Source: Candidatus Pacearchaeota archaeon
Lineage (GTDB): Archaea > Nanobdellota > Nanobdellia > Pacearchaeales > GW2011-AR1
NCBI GenBank assembly: GCA_016186425.1
Contig: JACPLR010000017.1
Coordinates: forward strand, 1 to 47,348
Reading direction: 5' to 3'
DNA: 47,348 nucleotides
Positions 6,647 through 14,262 of this stretch are shown in pieces. Each line of letters opens with the position of its first letter. The first letter of the stretch is position 1. Under the pieces are notes generated by a model. That model made no database searches. It saw only the letters and a list, made by a program, of their open reading frames with translations, and was not told the DNA's origin. The position numbers and the translations under genes are program-made.

Positions 6647-7531
6647 ATGACCTCACAAAAAATATTATCCATATTTGTATTAACTTTTTTAGTAATTATA
6701 ATTGCAAGCCTAAGCTTTGCATCTGCAATAACTGTAAGTTCTTTAACTCATAGTAAATTATATCCTGGAGAGCAGGCAACAATAAGCCTAAGCATCAAGA
6801 ACACTTTAAATGATGATGTTGAAGATGTTTCTATGAATTTGCTTTTAGAAGAGACTAATTTTATTTCAGTAGGCGGAAGTGAGGAAAGTGTTGATGAAAT
6901 AAGAGAAGATAAAGACAAGAGTTTTGATTTTACACTTAAAGCTTCGCAAGATATTGCTCCTGGAGATTATAATATTCCTTATGTAATTAGTTATACTGAT
7001 CCTGACCTAGATGCACAAGGAAAGAAAGTTGAAAAGAAAGGAAGTATTGGAATTACTGTAAGCGCTAGAACAGAATTAGATTATATCGCATCTGCTGATA
7101 ATCCGGTTATTGGCCAGCAGGGAAAAGTAAGCTTGAAAATTGTAAATAGAGGTTTTGGAGATGTTAAATTTGTTTCTGTTAAAATAAAACCTCAACTTCA
7201 GAGTTTTACATTATTATCAAGTGAGGATGTTTATATTGGAAATATTGATTCAGATGATTTTGAAACAGCAGCTTATGATGTACTATTCAAAGATCAAAAT
7301 GCAAGATTAAAAGCAAGTGTTGAATACAGAGACTTTGATAATAAAAAGTTAGTTGAAGAAATTGACCTGCCATTACAAGTTTATACAAGAGAAAAAGCTT
7401 TAGAGCTGGGAATAATTAAAAAGAATAATACCTGGATGTATGCAGTTGTAATTGTCATAATTGTTATTGCTTGGTTTGTTTATAGAGCAATAAGAAAGAG
7501 AAGAAAGAAAAAGCAAAAGGAGGTAAATTAA
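6647..7531 (+). CDS. Secreted, membrane-anchored adaptor with CARDB/NEW3-like domains (COG1361 type)
   Basis: Extracytoplasmic partner of the MacB-like ABC system. A signal peptide (residues 1-27, hydrophobic core FVLTFLVIIIASLSFASA) precedes two beta-sandwich domains (about 28-140 and 145-245) of the COG1361/CARDB type, recognisable from LYPGEQATISLSIKN and IGQQGKVSLKIVNRG. A C-terminal membrane helix (about 263-283) and a very basic tail (RKRRKKKQK) follow. Archaeal operons often join this protein with a LolD-type ATPase and FtsX-type permeases, where it may act like an adaptor or substrate-receiving subunit. Start ATG 6647 was chosen because it yields the signal peptide directly and follows the upstream stop by one base. 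Confidence 0.82.
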   Translation: MTSQKILSIFVLTFLVIIIASLSFASAITVSSLTHSKLYPGEQATISLSIKNTLNDDVEDVSMNLLLEETNFISVGGSEESVDEIREDKDKSFDFTLKASQDIAPGDYNIPYVISYTDPDLDAQGKKVEKKGSIGITVSARTELDYIASADNPVIGQQGKVSLKIVNRGFGDVKFVSVKIKPQLQSFTLLSSEDVYIGNIDSDDFETAAYDVLFKDQNARLKASVEYRDFDNKKLVEEIDLPLQVYTREKALELGIIKKNNTWMYAVVIVIIVIAWFVYRAIRKRRKKKQKEVN

Positions 7532-7532
7532 A

Positions 7533-7853
7533 ATGGAAAGAAGAAATTATGAATTAATTATTGAAAAGCTTAATCAGGGAGAATTAAGTCATGGAGATTT
7601 AATTGGTCTTAATGGAGTAGTTGCTAGGATACAAAAAAGAAAAGGCGGACCTGGAGCGGATACAAGAGCAACTATTGTAGAACAAACAAGTATTGAACCT
7701 CCAGTAATCTCAGAAGCAGTTTATAGTGCTAGAGGAAAATTGAATCCAAATCCAACTATAACAAATATTAAACTTGGAGAGGGGGAATATTTGGAATATG
7801 GTTTAATATTACGTGAAGCTGGTAGATGGAAATATGAAGGTCAGGAGGCATAA
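7533..7853 (+). CDS. Hypothetical protein, 106 aa, inserted in the ABC operon
   Basis: Not recognised. It is soluble and starts one base after the adaptor's stop, using the AAGGAGG at the adaptor's 3' end as ribosome-binding site. Its own last codons are made of TCAGGAGGCATAA, which serves as ribosome-binding site for the next gene (ATG 7854, immediately after its stop). The residues LIGLNGVVARIQKRKGG suggest a small barrel. It sits between two components of the transporter without resembling either. Function unknown. Confidence 0.62.
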   Translation: MERRNYELIIEKLNQGELSHGDLIGLNGVVARIQKRKGGPGADTRATIVEQTSIEPPVISEAVYSARGKLNPNPTITNIKLGEGEYLEYGLILREAGRWKYEGQEA

Positions 7854-8350
7854 ATGAACACTATAAAATTGGATAAAGGGCAAGAAGAATTAAGGGAAAG
7901 GCAAGAAAGATTGACAAATTTATTATATTTACATAAATTGAGTTCTCAAACAATAACAGAAGGAATTGAAGCATATAAAATTCGTTATGGAGAAGATGAA
8001 TTTCTAGAACAATTTGAAGGTATTTTTAGAGGAGAATATTCAAAAGAATCTCGTCAGGAGGCAGGAAGATGAGTGAGGAAAGAGAAATTCATGTTGCAAG
8101 CAGTTTAATTACATTAATGGATGCATTATCTGAAAAAACAAGAGAGGTAATTAATTCTGATAATGAAAGAGAAGTTGTAAGATATGAAGAAAAAATTGAT
8201 TCTCTAATTTTAATTGCTGGGAGTCTCTTAGAATCTCCTGAAAATTTTAAATTATTTGATGCAAAATATGAAAATATAAAAGAATATATGTCTGCTTATT
8301 TTATTGAAAGAGCTAAAAGATTTAATACACAAAGAGCATCTCAGGAGGCA
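7841..8350 (+). promoter_or_regulatory. Three copies of the ribosome-binding cassette TCAGGAGGCA
   Basis: Identical 10-base blocks at 7841-7850, 8054-8063 and 8341-8350 each form the 3' end of one small gene (giving the C-terminal residues QEA) and the ribosome-binding site of the next gene (7854, 8069 and 8359). Repetition of the same junction suggests the small genes were inserted or duplicated at a fixed joint upstream of the first permease. Confidence 0.6.
7854..8072 (+). CDS. Small hypothetical protein, 72 aa
   Basis: A highly charged, helix-prone protein (LRERQERLTNLLYLHKL near residues 13-29) with no membrane segment. It begins directly after the previous stop and overlaps the next gene (8069) by 4 bases in the ATGA style. 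The C terminus RQEAGR is encoded by the recurrent TCAGGAGGCA block. No family recognised. It may be distantly related to the next protein, as both are short helical proteins, but I cannot show it. Confidence 0.6.
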   Translation: MNTIKLDKGQEELRERQERLTNLLYLHKLSSQTITEGIEAYKIRYGEDEFLEQFEGIFRGEYSKESRQEAGR

Positions 8351-8353
8351 TAA
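8069..8353 (+). CDS. Small hypothetical helical protein, 94 aa
   Basis: An acidic, predicted all-helical protein (SSLITLMDALSEKTREVI near residues 11-28). It overlaps the preceding gene by 4 bases and ends RASQEA, again encoded by TCAGGAGGCATAA, which serves the permease ATG 8359 five bases past its stop. No family recognised. Being co-transcribed between adaptor and permease, it could be a regulator or passenger; the sequence does not say which. Confidence 0.6.
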   Translation: MSEEREIHVASSLITLMDALSEKTREVINSDNEREVVRYEEKIDSLILIAGSLLESPENFKLFDAKYENIKEYMSAYFIERAKRFNTQRASQEA

Positions 8354-8358
8354 CCTCC

Positions 8359-9573
8359 ATGATAATTGATTATCTTGTTCTGGCATTGAAAAGTCTTAAG
8401 CACAGAGGGTTGAGAACATGGCTTACAATGCTTGGTATTTTTATTGGAATTGCGGCAGTTGTTTCTCTGATTTCTCTTGGAGCTGGATTGCAGGCAGCAA
8501 TCACAGGCCAATTTGGAGGATTATCTGTTAATACACTAACAATTTCAAATGCTGCAACAGCTTTCGGTCCTCCTGGAAGCACTTCTATAAAAAAATTAAA
8601 TGAACATGATTTGGATATTGTCAAAAATACAGATGGAGTGAAATTAGTTGTTACAAGACTTATCAGAATAATCAAGTTTGAGTATAATGACAATACTGAA
8701 TTTATTTATATTGCAGATATTCCTGAAGAAAAAGAGCAAATGGATTTTGTTTACAAAGTTGCTAATTTCAAAGCTGAAAAGGGCAGAATTCTAAATAGTA
8801 ATGATCATGGTAAAGTTTTGCTTGGAAGTGAGTTTCTAGGCAATCGGTTTGGAAAAACAATTGAACCTGGAAGCAAAGTAAAAATCAATGGAAAGGAATT
8901 TGAAGTTGTTGGCATTGCACAAAAAACAAGCAATTTCATCTTTAATGGCGCGATAATTATGCTGAATGATGATATGGAAGAGCTTCTTGATATTAATGAT
9001 GATATTGATTTAATTGTTGCACAAGTTGAAGATACTGATGAAATAGAGGAAGTTGCTAGTGAAATTGAAAGAAAGTTCAGAAAAGACAGGAATGAAAAAC
9101 CAGGAGAAGAGGATTTTTCTGTTCAGACTCCTTTAGAAGCTCTTTCAGCAGTTAGCACTGTTCTTAACATTGTAAACTTAATTGTTATTGGTATTGCAGC
9201 TATATCTCTTTTAGTCGGAGGTATCGGAATTATGAATACAATGTACACTTCAACTTTAGAAAGAACAAGAGAGATAGGAATTATGAAAGCTGTTGGAGCA
9301 AAGAATAAAGATATTTTATTAATATTTCTTATAGAAAGTGGTTTGTTAGGTTTGGTTGGAGGAGTTATAGGAGCAGCTTTAGGATTAGGATTAGCATTTG
9401 CTGCTTCAAGTGCTGCTGGAAATTTTCTTGGAGGAATTGACCTAAAGGTAACACTATCATGGCCTTTGTTAATCGGCTCGGTTGCATTTTCATTCTTGCT
9501 TGGAATTTTCTCAGGACTTCTCCCAGCGGTGCAGGCAAGCAAACTAAAACCAGTGGAGGCGCTGAGGAAATGA
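8359..9573 (+). CDS. MacB/FtsX-type ABC transporter permease 1
   Basis: A 404-residue permease with the MacB layout: N-terminal cytoplasmic amphipathic part (ALKSLKHRGLRTWLTMLGIFIG), first membrane helix (about 20-42), a large extracytoplasmic MacB_PCD domain (about 45-255), and three C-terminal helices (about 275-300, 320-350, 365-392) with the conserved ERTREIGIMKAVGAKNKDI coupling segment. It partners the ATPase at 1215 and permease 2. Its ribosome-binding site is the TCAGGAGGCA block 8 bases upstream. Its TGA overlaps the ATG of the small gene at 9570 (ATGA). Confidence 0.92.
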   Translation: MIIDYLVLALKSLKHRGLRTWLTMLGIFIGIAAVVSLISLGAGLQAAITGQFGGLSVNTLTISNAATAFGPPGSTSIKKLNEHDLDIVKNTDGVKLVVTRLIRIIKFEYNDNTEFIYIADIPEEKEQMDFVYKVANFKAEKGRILNSNDHGKVLLGSEFLGNRFGKTIEPGSKVKINGKEFEVVGIAQKTSNFIFNGAIIMLNDDMEELLDINDDIDLIVAQVEDTDEIEEVASEIERKFRKDRNEKPGEEDFSVQTPLEALSAVSTVLNIVNLIVIGIAAISLLVGGIGIMNTMYTSTLERTREIGIMKAVGAKNKDILLIFLIESGLLGLVGGVIGAALGLGLAFAASSAAGNFLGGIDLKVTLSWPLLIGSVAFSFLLGIFSGLLPAVQASKLKPVEALRK

Positions 9574-9968
9574 GCAGATATTCTAGTTTTAGAAAACATT
9601 TCTTTGATAATGAAGAAGCTTTTGTAAAGTTCTTTAAGAAACCTAGAGAAAATCCATTTGTTAAACATGAAATTGAACATGCTATTCAAGCTCAAAAACT
9701 AGGGTATCAAATATTATATGTTATACAAACTGGAAGACTGGAAGAATGGGGTTGGGATGTTATACTCCAAGCTGGAGTTAAAGTTCTTGGAGATGTTTTA
9801 TTAGAAGATATGATAAAAATATCTTCTGCTCCAAAAAATCCAAGTGAGGGTGATTTGGCAATAATACAATACTGTCAAGATGAATTAAAAAATGGAGATA
9901 AATATTTTGATTCTCATAAATTTCTGGCAAGTATGGAGGCATTAAAAAATGATCACAGACTATTTTGA
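9570..9968 (+). CDS. Hypothetical protein with an HExxH motif, 132 aa
   Basis: Start ATG 9570 overlaps the permease-1 stop (ATGA), with GGAGGCGCTGAGG upstream; the frame is open further back but that part lies inside the permease. Residues around 31-35 read HEIEH, a match to the zinc-metallopeptidase signature HExxH, within FVKHEIEHAIQAQKLGY. No third zinc ligand is obvious and the protein has no membrane segment, so peptidase activity is only a possibility. Its 3' end overlaps permease 2 by 20 bases. It is the only gene between the two permeases and is translationally coupled to both. Confidence 0.65.
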   Translation: MSRYSSFRKHFFDNEEAFVKFFKKPRENPFVKHEIEHAIQAQKLGYQILYVIQTGRLEEWGWDVILQAGVKVLGDVLLEDMIKISSAPKNPSEGDLAIIQYCQDELKNGDKYFDSHKFLASMEALKNDHRLF

Positions 9969-11160
9969 CATTGCATGGAAGAACTTAAGAAAAAGAAAAT
10001 TAAGATCATGGCTGACAATAGTTGGAATTGTAATTTCTGTGGCAACAATATTTACACTTATAAGTTTGTCAATTGGATTGCAAAATGCTGTGAAAGAGCA
10101 ATTTGAAACCCTTGGAGGAGATAAATTTTTTATTCAGCCTAAAGGCCAGTTAGGCCCGCCACAAGCAGGTTCCTTGGTTAGGTTAACAACTAAAGATGTA
10201 GATGTAATTGATAAAGTAAATGGAGTTAAAAGAACAACTTATTTTACAATTGGAAATGCGCAAATTGAATTTGAAAAAGAAAAAAGGTTTTTCTCGGTTT
10301 TGGGAATACCTGCTGAAGGTATGAAGCTTTACACTGAAACAGGTTCTATAAACATTGAAGAGGGAAGAAATTTAAAAAATGGAGATACTGGAAAAATAGT
10401 TATTGGAAACCACTATAAAACAAGAAATATCTTCCAAAAGCCTGTAAAAGCTGGAGATAAATTTATAATTAATGATGAAGATTTTGAGGTTGCTGGAATT
10501 TTTGAGTCAATAGGCAATCCCGAAGATGATAGAAACATAATTATGGTTGATGAGGATTTTAAAGAATTATTTAATTCTGGAGACAGAGTTGATGCAGTAA
10601 TGGTTCAGGTAAATGAAGGAGCGGATGTTAAAGCTGTTGCAGATGCTGTTGAAAAGAAACTGAGAAAATTCAGGAATGTTGATGAAAAAAATCAGGACTT
10701 TACAATTTTAACTCCTGAAGAAATCTTGGCTATTTTTGGAACAGTTCTTGGAATAATAACTGTGTTTTTAGGAGCAATTGCTGCAATTTCATTATTAGTT
10801 GGAGCAATTGGAATTACAAATACTATGTATACTTCTGTGTTGGAAAGAACAAAAGAAATAGGAATAATGAAAGCTGTTGGAGCTAAGAATAAAGATATTT
10901 TATTTATATTTTTAATTGAGTCTGGCTTAATAGGATTGGTTGGAGGGGTTATTGGAGTTGTTTTTGGTTATTCTATAAGCAAAACAATAGAATTAATTGC
11001 AACACAATCTCTCGGAACAAATCTTTTGCAGGCTGCTGCTCCATTATATTTAATTGCGGGCTGCTTGGCCTTTGCATTCTTAATCGGAAGTGTTTCAGGA
11101 ACTTGGCCTGCATGGAGAGCTAGCAAGATAAAAGTTGTTGATGCTATAAGATATGAGTAA
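9949..11160 (+). CDS. MacB/FtsX-type ABC transporter permease 2
   Basis: A 403-residue paralogue of permease 1 with the same plan: N-terminal helix after AWKNLRKRKLRSWLTIVGI, a MacB_PCD extracytoplasmic domain (about 45-255), and three C-terminal helices around the ERTKEIGIMKAVGAKNKDI segment, shared almost word for word with permease 1. The two probably form a heterodimer driven by the 1215-1928 ATPase. Start ATG 9949 has GGAGGC 8 bases upstream, inside the 3' end of the HExxH gene. It is the last gene of the plus-strand operon, 3 bases before the end of the convergent gene at 11164. Confidence 0.92.
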   Translation: MITDYFDIAWKNLRKRKLRSWLTIVGIVISVATIFTLISLSIGLQNAVKEQFETLGGDKFFIQPKGQLGPPQAGSLVRLTTKDVDVIDKVNGVKRTTYFTIGNAQIEFEKEKRFFSVLGIPAEGMKLYTETGSINIEEGRNLKNGDTGKIVIGNHYKTRNIFQKPVKAGDKFIINDEDFEVAGIFESIGNPEDDRNIIMVDEDFKELFNSGDRVDAVMVQVNEGADVKAVADAVEKKLRKFRNVDEKNQDFTILTPEEILAIFGTVLGIITVFLGAIAAISLLVGAIGITNTMYTSVLERTKEIGIMKAVGAKNKDILFIFLIESGLIGLVGGVIGVVFGYSISKTIELIATQSLGTNLLQAAAPLYLIAGCLAFAFLIGSVSGTWPAWRASKIKVVDAIRYE

Positions 11161-11163
11161 GTA

Positions 11164-12276
11164 TTAACTAAATAAATTTTTAAGCCATTCAAGAAATTTT
11201 TTAAACAATCCTTTTTCTATACAAGAATCATCAATACATAAACCACTTTGACATTCAAAATTATTATTACAATTTTCTTCTTTTTCTTTTTGAAGTAAAA
11301 ATTCTCCTTCTATTCCACAATATTGATTTCCAACTCTCACTCCTGTAGGCAAACAATTAGTTTTATATAAGCAACCTGTAGAACATTTTAAGTTTGGTTC
11401 ATTCTGTTCTTCTAATTCTGGAAGACTAACTAACTCTTTACAATCATTTGGGCAATTTGAAGAATCTTCTTTAATTTCACAAAGATTATTGCCACATTCA
11501 TTAGAAATCTTTTTCCTGAATAAAATTGTAGTCATATAAACTGAACAGGGAGCAGAATTTAACTTAATTTCAGTTCCATCTTTAAGAAATACTCTTGAAG
11601 TCCCTTGGTTTAATTCTCCAAATAATTCTTTTTGATCATCATAAGCAAACTCTAAAGTTATGTTATTATTACATCCAATGTGTTTTACATTATAAGTTTT
11701 ATTTAAGAAAATACAATCTCCTTCACCATTTTCAACCTTACATAAGCTCTGTAACATTGGTCCTGTTAATCCTATTGTAAATTTTTCTATTAAAGTTATG
11801 TTTGGGTTATTAGATTTTGCTGCAATAACTTTAATTTGGTATGTTCCTGATTCTAATGTTCCAAATAATTCTTTTAATCTATCTGTAGAAAAACTCGTCA
11901 CCCTCCCAATAGGTCCGCATCCGCCACTTCCTTCTTGTTTTTCCATACCTGAAGGATCAATTAGATAGTATACACAATCCCTAAATGTTGGTAATTGAAC
12001 AGAAATATCAATATTATCTCCTTCCTCAATTCCCTCTGGTTGAACGATAATTTTTTGCTCAATATTTGTATAAACCTTATCCCTACAACAAACATACCCT
12101 TTTGAAGTCTCTTCTGGACAAGTTAAATTTAAGACTCTTTCTTGGTGTTGAGGACAAGAATGTAATTGACAAACATTTCCTGCTTCTTCACATGAGTTAT
12201 TGTTTAAAGCAAAAACAAAAGAGATATTTAATAAAATTCCTCCTATTAAAAGATATAAGAATAACTCTTTTTTCAT
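11164..12276 (-). CDS. Secreted cysteine-rich protein
   Basis: A 370-residue protein with a signal peptide (residues 1-23), an N-terminal cysteine cluster (CEEAGNVCQLHSCPQHQ ... CPEE ... VCC), a beta-sandwich-like middle, and a CGNNLCEIKEDSSNCPNDC motif (about 255-273). That motif is common in archaeal and bacterial surface proteins and resembles a calcium-loop repeat with disulphides. The end (FKKFLEWLKNLFS) is a short amphipathic helix seen at the C terminus of many exported proteins of these archaea and may act in anchoring. Probably a disulphide-stabilised surface protein; substrate unknown. Convergent with permease 2. Confidence 0.75.
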   Translation of the reverse strand: MKKELFLYLLIGGILLNISFVFALNNNSCEEAGNVCQLHSCPQHQERVLNLTCPEETSKGYVCCRDKVYTNIEQKIIVQPEGIEEGDNIDISVQLPTFRDCVYYLIDPSGMEKQEGSGGCGPIGRVTSFSTDRLKELFGTLESGTYQIKVIAAKSNNPNITLIEKFTIGLTGPMLQSLCKVENGEGDCIFLNKTYNVKHIGCNNNITLEFAYDDQKELFGELNQGTSRVFLKDGTEIKLNSAPCSVYMTTILFRKKISNECGNNLCEIKEDSSNCPNDCKELVSLPELEEQNEPNLKCSTGCLYKTNCLPTGVRVGNQYCGIEGEFLLQKEKEENCNNNFECQSGLCIDDSCIEKGLFKKFLEWLKNLFS

Positions 12277-12454
12277 ATTATATTAAATAGTAGAGAATAG
12301 TTTATAAATTGTATGTTTTGTGCTCGCTTCTCTCACATATTTAGTCTGTTCCATCAACTCTGAGTTCATTAATTACACAGTTTACCATATAATACTTGAA
12401 ATATAAAGAAAAATGATTAATTTAGCTTAATTAAACCTCTATAAAACTATGGCA

Positions 12455-12500
12455 AAATTTTTCTTAAATGAAAAATTTATATTGTGTGATTCAAAAATCT
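12455..12500 (+). repeat. Family B repeat, copy 3 (first half)
   Basis: Stem AAATTTTTC (12455-12463) / GAAAAATTT (12470-12478) followed by ATATTGTGTGATTCAAAAAT. Only the first hairpin and the linker are well kept. It lies in the 323-base gap 12277-12599, which otherwise shows only AT-rich sequence and the promoters of the flanking genes. Confidence 0.6.
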
Positions 12501-12599
12501 TATTCTCCACAACAAATAAGTTTAAAAACGTGGTTTTGTATTTTATTAATCTGGCGATTGAAATAGATAAAATAAAAAGAGGGAAATAAATAAAAAGAG

Positions 12600-12773
12600 A
12601 TGAAAAAATGTATTTATTGCAAAACGGACATTTCAAGCGAGAGTGTAATTGACTTCTGCGAGAGATGTGGAGTGGGGGTATGGGGAGTGAAAATGTTTAA
12701 GACTATCAAAGATAATATGGAAGAGGCAAAAGACAAGGGAAATTTAGACCAGGGATTGATAGGTATTAAGTAA
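12600..12773 (+). CDS. Small zinc-ribbon protein, 57 aa
   Basis: ATG 12600 to TAA 12771-12773. The protein starts MKKCIYCKTDI and has a second pair in FCERCGVGVWG, giving CxxC (residues 4 and 7) and CxxC (20 and 23), a one-zinc ribbon. A charged helix follows (FKTIKDNMEEAKDKG). I recognise this as a short conserved type in DPANN archaea with no assigned function. A GAGGG sequence about 18 bases upstream is a poor ribosome-binding site. It might be an RNA- or protein-binding zinc finger. Confidence 0.75.
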   Translation: MKKCIYCKTDISSESVIDFCERCGVGVWGVKMFKTIKDNMEEAKDKGNLDQGLIGIK

Positions 12774-12809
12774 GGATAAAGTTACAGCCTAACAACAGAT
12801 AAGCCAGGC

Positions 12810-12890
12810 AAAATTTTCATATAGAAAAATTTTATATTATGTGCTTTCAAAATATATTCTTGAAATATTACAATATCTCTCCCTAACTTT
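12810..12890 (+). repeat. Family B repeat, copy 4
   Basis: Stem AAAATTTTC (12810-12818) / GAAAAATTTT (12824-12833), then ATATTATGTGCTTTC, then ATTCTTGAAATATTACAATATCT. Near full length. Lies between the zinc-ribbon gene and the L21e gene. Confidence 0.65.
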
Positions 12891-12960
12891 TTCGCTGGAT
12901 TTACTAATTTTTTAGTTTATTAATTATATAACTAAGTTATTATAAAACCTAAATTCTTTT

Positions 12961-12985
12961 TTAAAGTCCTAATCAAAGACTTTAA
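12961..12985. other. Perfect hairpin TTAAAGTC / GACTTTAA upstream of L21e
   Basis: TTAAAGTC (12961-12968) pairs with GACTTTAA (12978-12985) across a 9-base loop. It lies about 80 bases before ATG 13065 and just upstream of the Family C element. It could be a terminator for the preceding region or an operator; no T tract follows on the plus strand. Confidence 0.4.
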
Positions 12986-13018
12986 AAAGCCACTATTTTT
13001 AGATAATTAATAGCTAAA

Positions 13019-13048
13019 ATGAACCTTTAAAAAAGGTTTAAAAATCAT
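13019..13048 (+). promoter_or_regulatory. Family C hairpin element before L21e (copy 1)
   Basis: ATGAACCTTTAAAA at 13019 is followed by AAGGTTTAAAAATCAT. AACC (13022-13025) and GGTT (13035-13038) form a small stem. Similar elements precede the S4, L18e (left half only) and L13 genes. Confidence 0.55.
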
Positions 13049-13064
13049 TTATTTATTTGGAAAA

Positions 13065-13364
13065 ATGCCAGGAAAAAGAAAACGAATCAAAGAACGTGGA
13101 AAGATCAGATTCAGTGAATACTTTAAGGAATTAAAAGCTGGAGACAAAGTGGCATTAAAAAGAGAAAAATCAGTTATGGAAATTGGATTTCATAATAGGA
13201 TGCAAGGCAGAACAGGGGTTGTTGTTGGAAAACAAGGTAGAAGTTATATTGTAAAAGTAAAAGATATTAATAAAGAAAAAACTCTTATACTTCCGGCAAT
13301 TCATTTAAAAAGGATAGATAATAAAACTGAAAATAAATTACAAAAGCAAGGAGAGATAAAATGA
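13065..13364 (+). CDS. rpl21e: Large-subunit ribosomal protein eL21
   Basis: Component of the archaeal 50S subunit. The 99-residue protein has the eL21 features: a basic N terminus, FKELKAGDKVAL, then the SH3-like barrel with FHNRMQGRTGVVVGKQG (about 47-63) and the strand LPAIHLKRI. It starts the L21e-Rpo4-DUF655 cluster found across archaea and overlaps the rpoF start by 4 bases (ATGA). Normal length for the family. Confidence 0.95.
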   Translation: MPGKRKRIKERGKIRFSEYFKELKAGDKVALKREKSVMEIGFHNRMQGRTGVVVGKQGRSYIVKVKDINKEKTLILPAIHLKRIDNKTENKLQKQGEIK

Positions 13365-13663
13365 TACGCGAAATGAAGCCATTAAGCTTGGCAGAAACAG
13401 AACATATTGTAAAAGAAAATGAAGGAAAAGAAGAGTTAGAGCCATATTTCAAGAAATTTGCAGTGTTGAAATTAAAAGAGGCGCTTGAATTAAGAAAGGG
13501 GCTTGAGTCTTTAGATAATCATAAAATAAAACAAGACCATATTGTAAAAATAATTGACTTCCTGCCAGAAGATGCTTCTGATGTTCATAAAATTTTCATT
13601 GATGTTAGTTTAGACGAGAATGAAATTAAACAAATCACAGAAATTGTGGCAAAATACAAGTAA
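13361..13663 (+). CDS. rpoF: DNA-directed RNA polymerase subunit F (Rpo4)
   Basis: Equivalent of eukaryotic RPB4/RPC9; with Rpo7 it forms the stalk that binds emerging RNA and assists initiation. The 100-residue protein shows MKPLSLAETEHIVKE at the N terminus and the HRDC-like helical end (IVKIIDFLPEDASDVHKIF, then EIKQITEIVAKYK). It is coupled to L21e by an ATGA overlap and followed after 2 bases by the DUF655 gene, the usual archaeal order. Confidence 0.93.
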   Translation: MIREMKPLSLAETEHIVKENEGKEELEPYFKKFAVLKLKEALELRKGLESLDNHKIKQDHIVKIIDFLPEDASDVHKIFIDVSLDENEIKQITEIVAKYK

Positions 13664-13665
13664 AA

Positions 13666-14205
13666 ATGACAAAGAAAGAAGAAAATGCAATAATACTAGA
13701 TTATCTTCCTTACGGATATCCATTGGAAGGAAAAATGATGCCTATAGCACAGGCTATAGGAGAGGAAAACTTTACTCTTCTTCAACTTATTCCTAGAAAA
13801 GGCACGACACTTCAGCTAAAGGAAAGAGTTTATATAGGAGATGGTAAGAGAGATAAGATATATTACATCTTGGGCAGGCTGCCTGCTGATAAGCTGACGG
13901 AAAATGCAAAAATCCAGTTAGAAGAATTCATTTCAAAGGTTGTTGAAGAAAAAGAATCTCAATTTATTGAATTTTTCAATAAAGCAACAGCAATTAATAC
14001 AAGGATACATCAAATAGAACTGCTGCCGGGATATGGAAAAAAACACATGAAAGAAATACTTAAAACTCGGGAAGAAAAAGAATTCGAAAGTTTTGAAGAT
14101 ATGAAAAGAAGAATTCCAAGCTTGCCAGATCCTAAAACAGCTATTCAGAAAAGAATAATTGAAGAATTAATAGGAGACGAAAGGCATAGATTGTTTGTCT
14201 TTTAA
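13666..14205 (+). CDS. DUF655 family protein
   Basis: Archaeal conserved protein of 179 residues with an N-terminal OB/S1-like domain (ILDYLPYGYP through GDGKRDKIYYILGR) and a helix-hairpin-helix in LLPGYGKKHMKEIL (about 122-135), ending in the family tail around RIIEELIGDERHRLFVF. The domains imply nucleic-acid binding, and the conserved place beside L21e and Rpo4, often with the 16S rRNA dimethyltransferase gene, suggests a ribosome-related role. No dimethyltransferase follows here; the S13 operon comes next. Confidence 0.9.
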   Translation: MTKKEENAIILDYLPYGYPLEGKMMPIAQAIGEENFTLLQLIPRKGTTLQLKERVYIGDGKRDKIYYILGRLPADKLTENAKIQLEEFISKVVEEKESQFIEFFNKATAINTRIHQIELLPGYGKKHMKEILKTREEKEFESFEDMKRRIPSLPDPKTAIQKRIIEELIGDERHRLFVF

Positions 14206-14262
14206 TAAATAAACACAACCAGTGGGTTTTTATGAATCCAGCAACCAAAACAAAATAATAAA

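Noticed and set aside
12439-12636. 65-codon minus-strand frame beginning MKCPFC
   Set aside because: It is the antisense of the zinc-ribbon gene start and of a Family B repeat. The plus-strand zinc-ribbon frame is far better supported.
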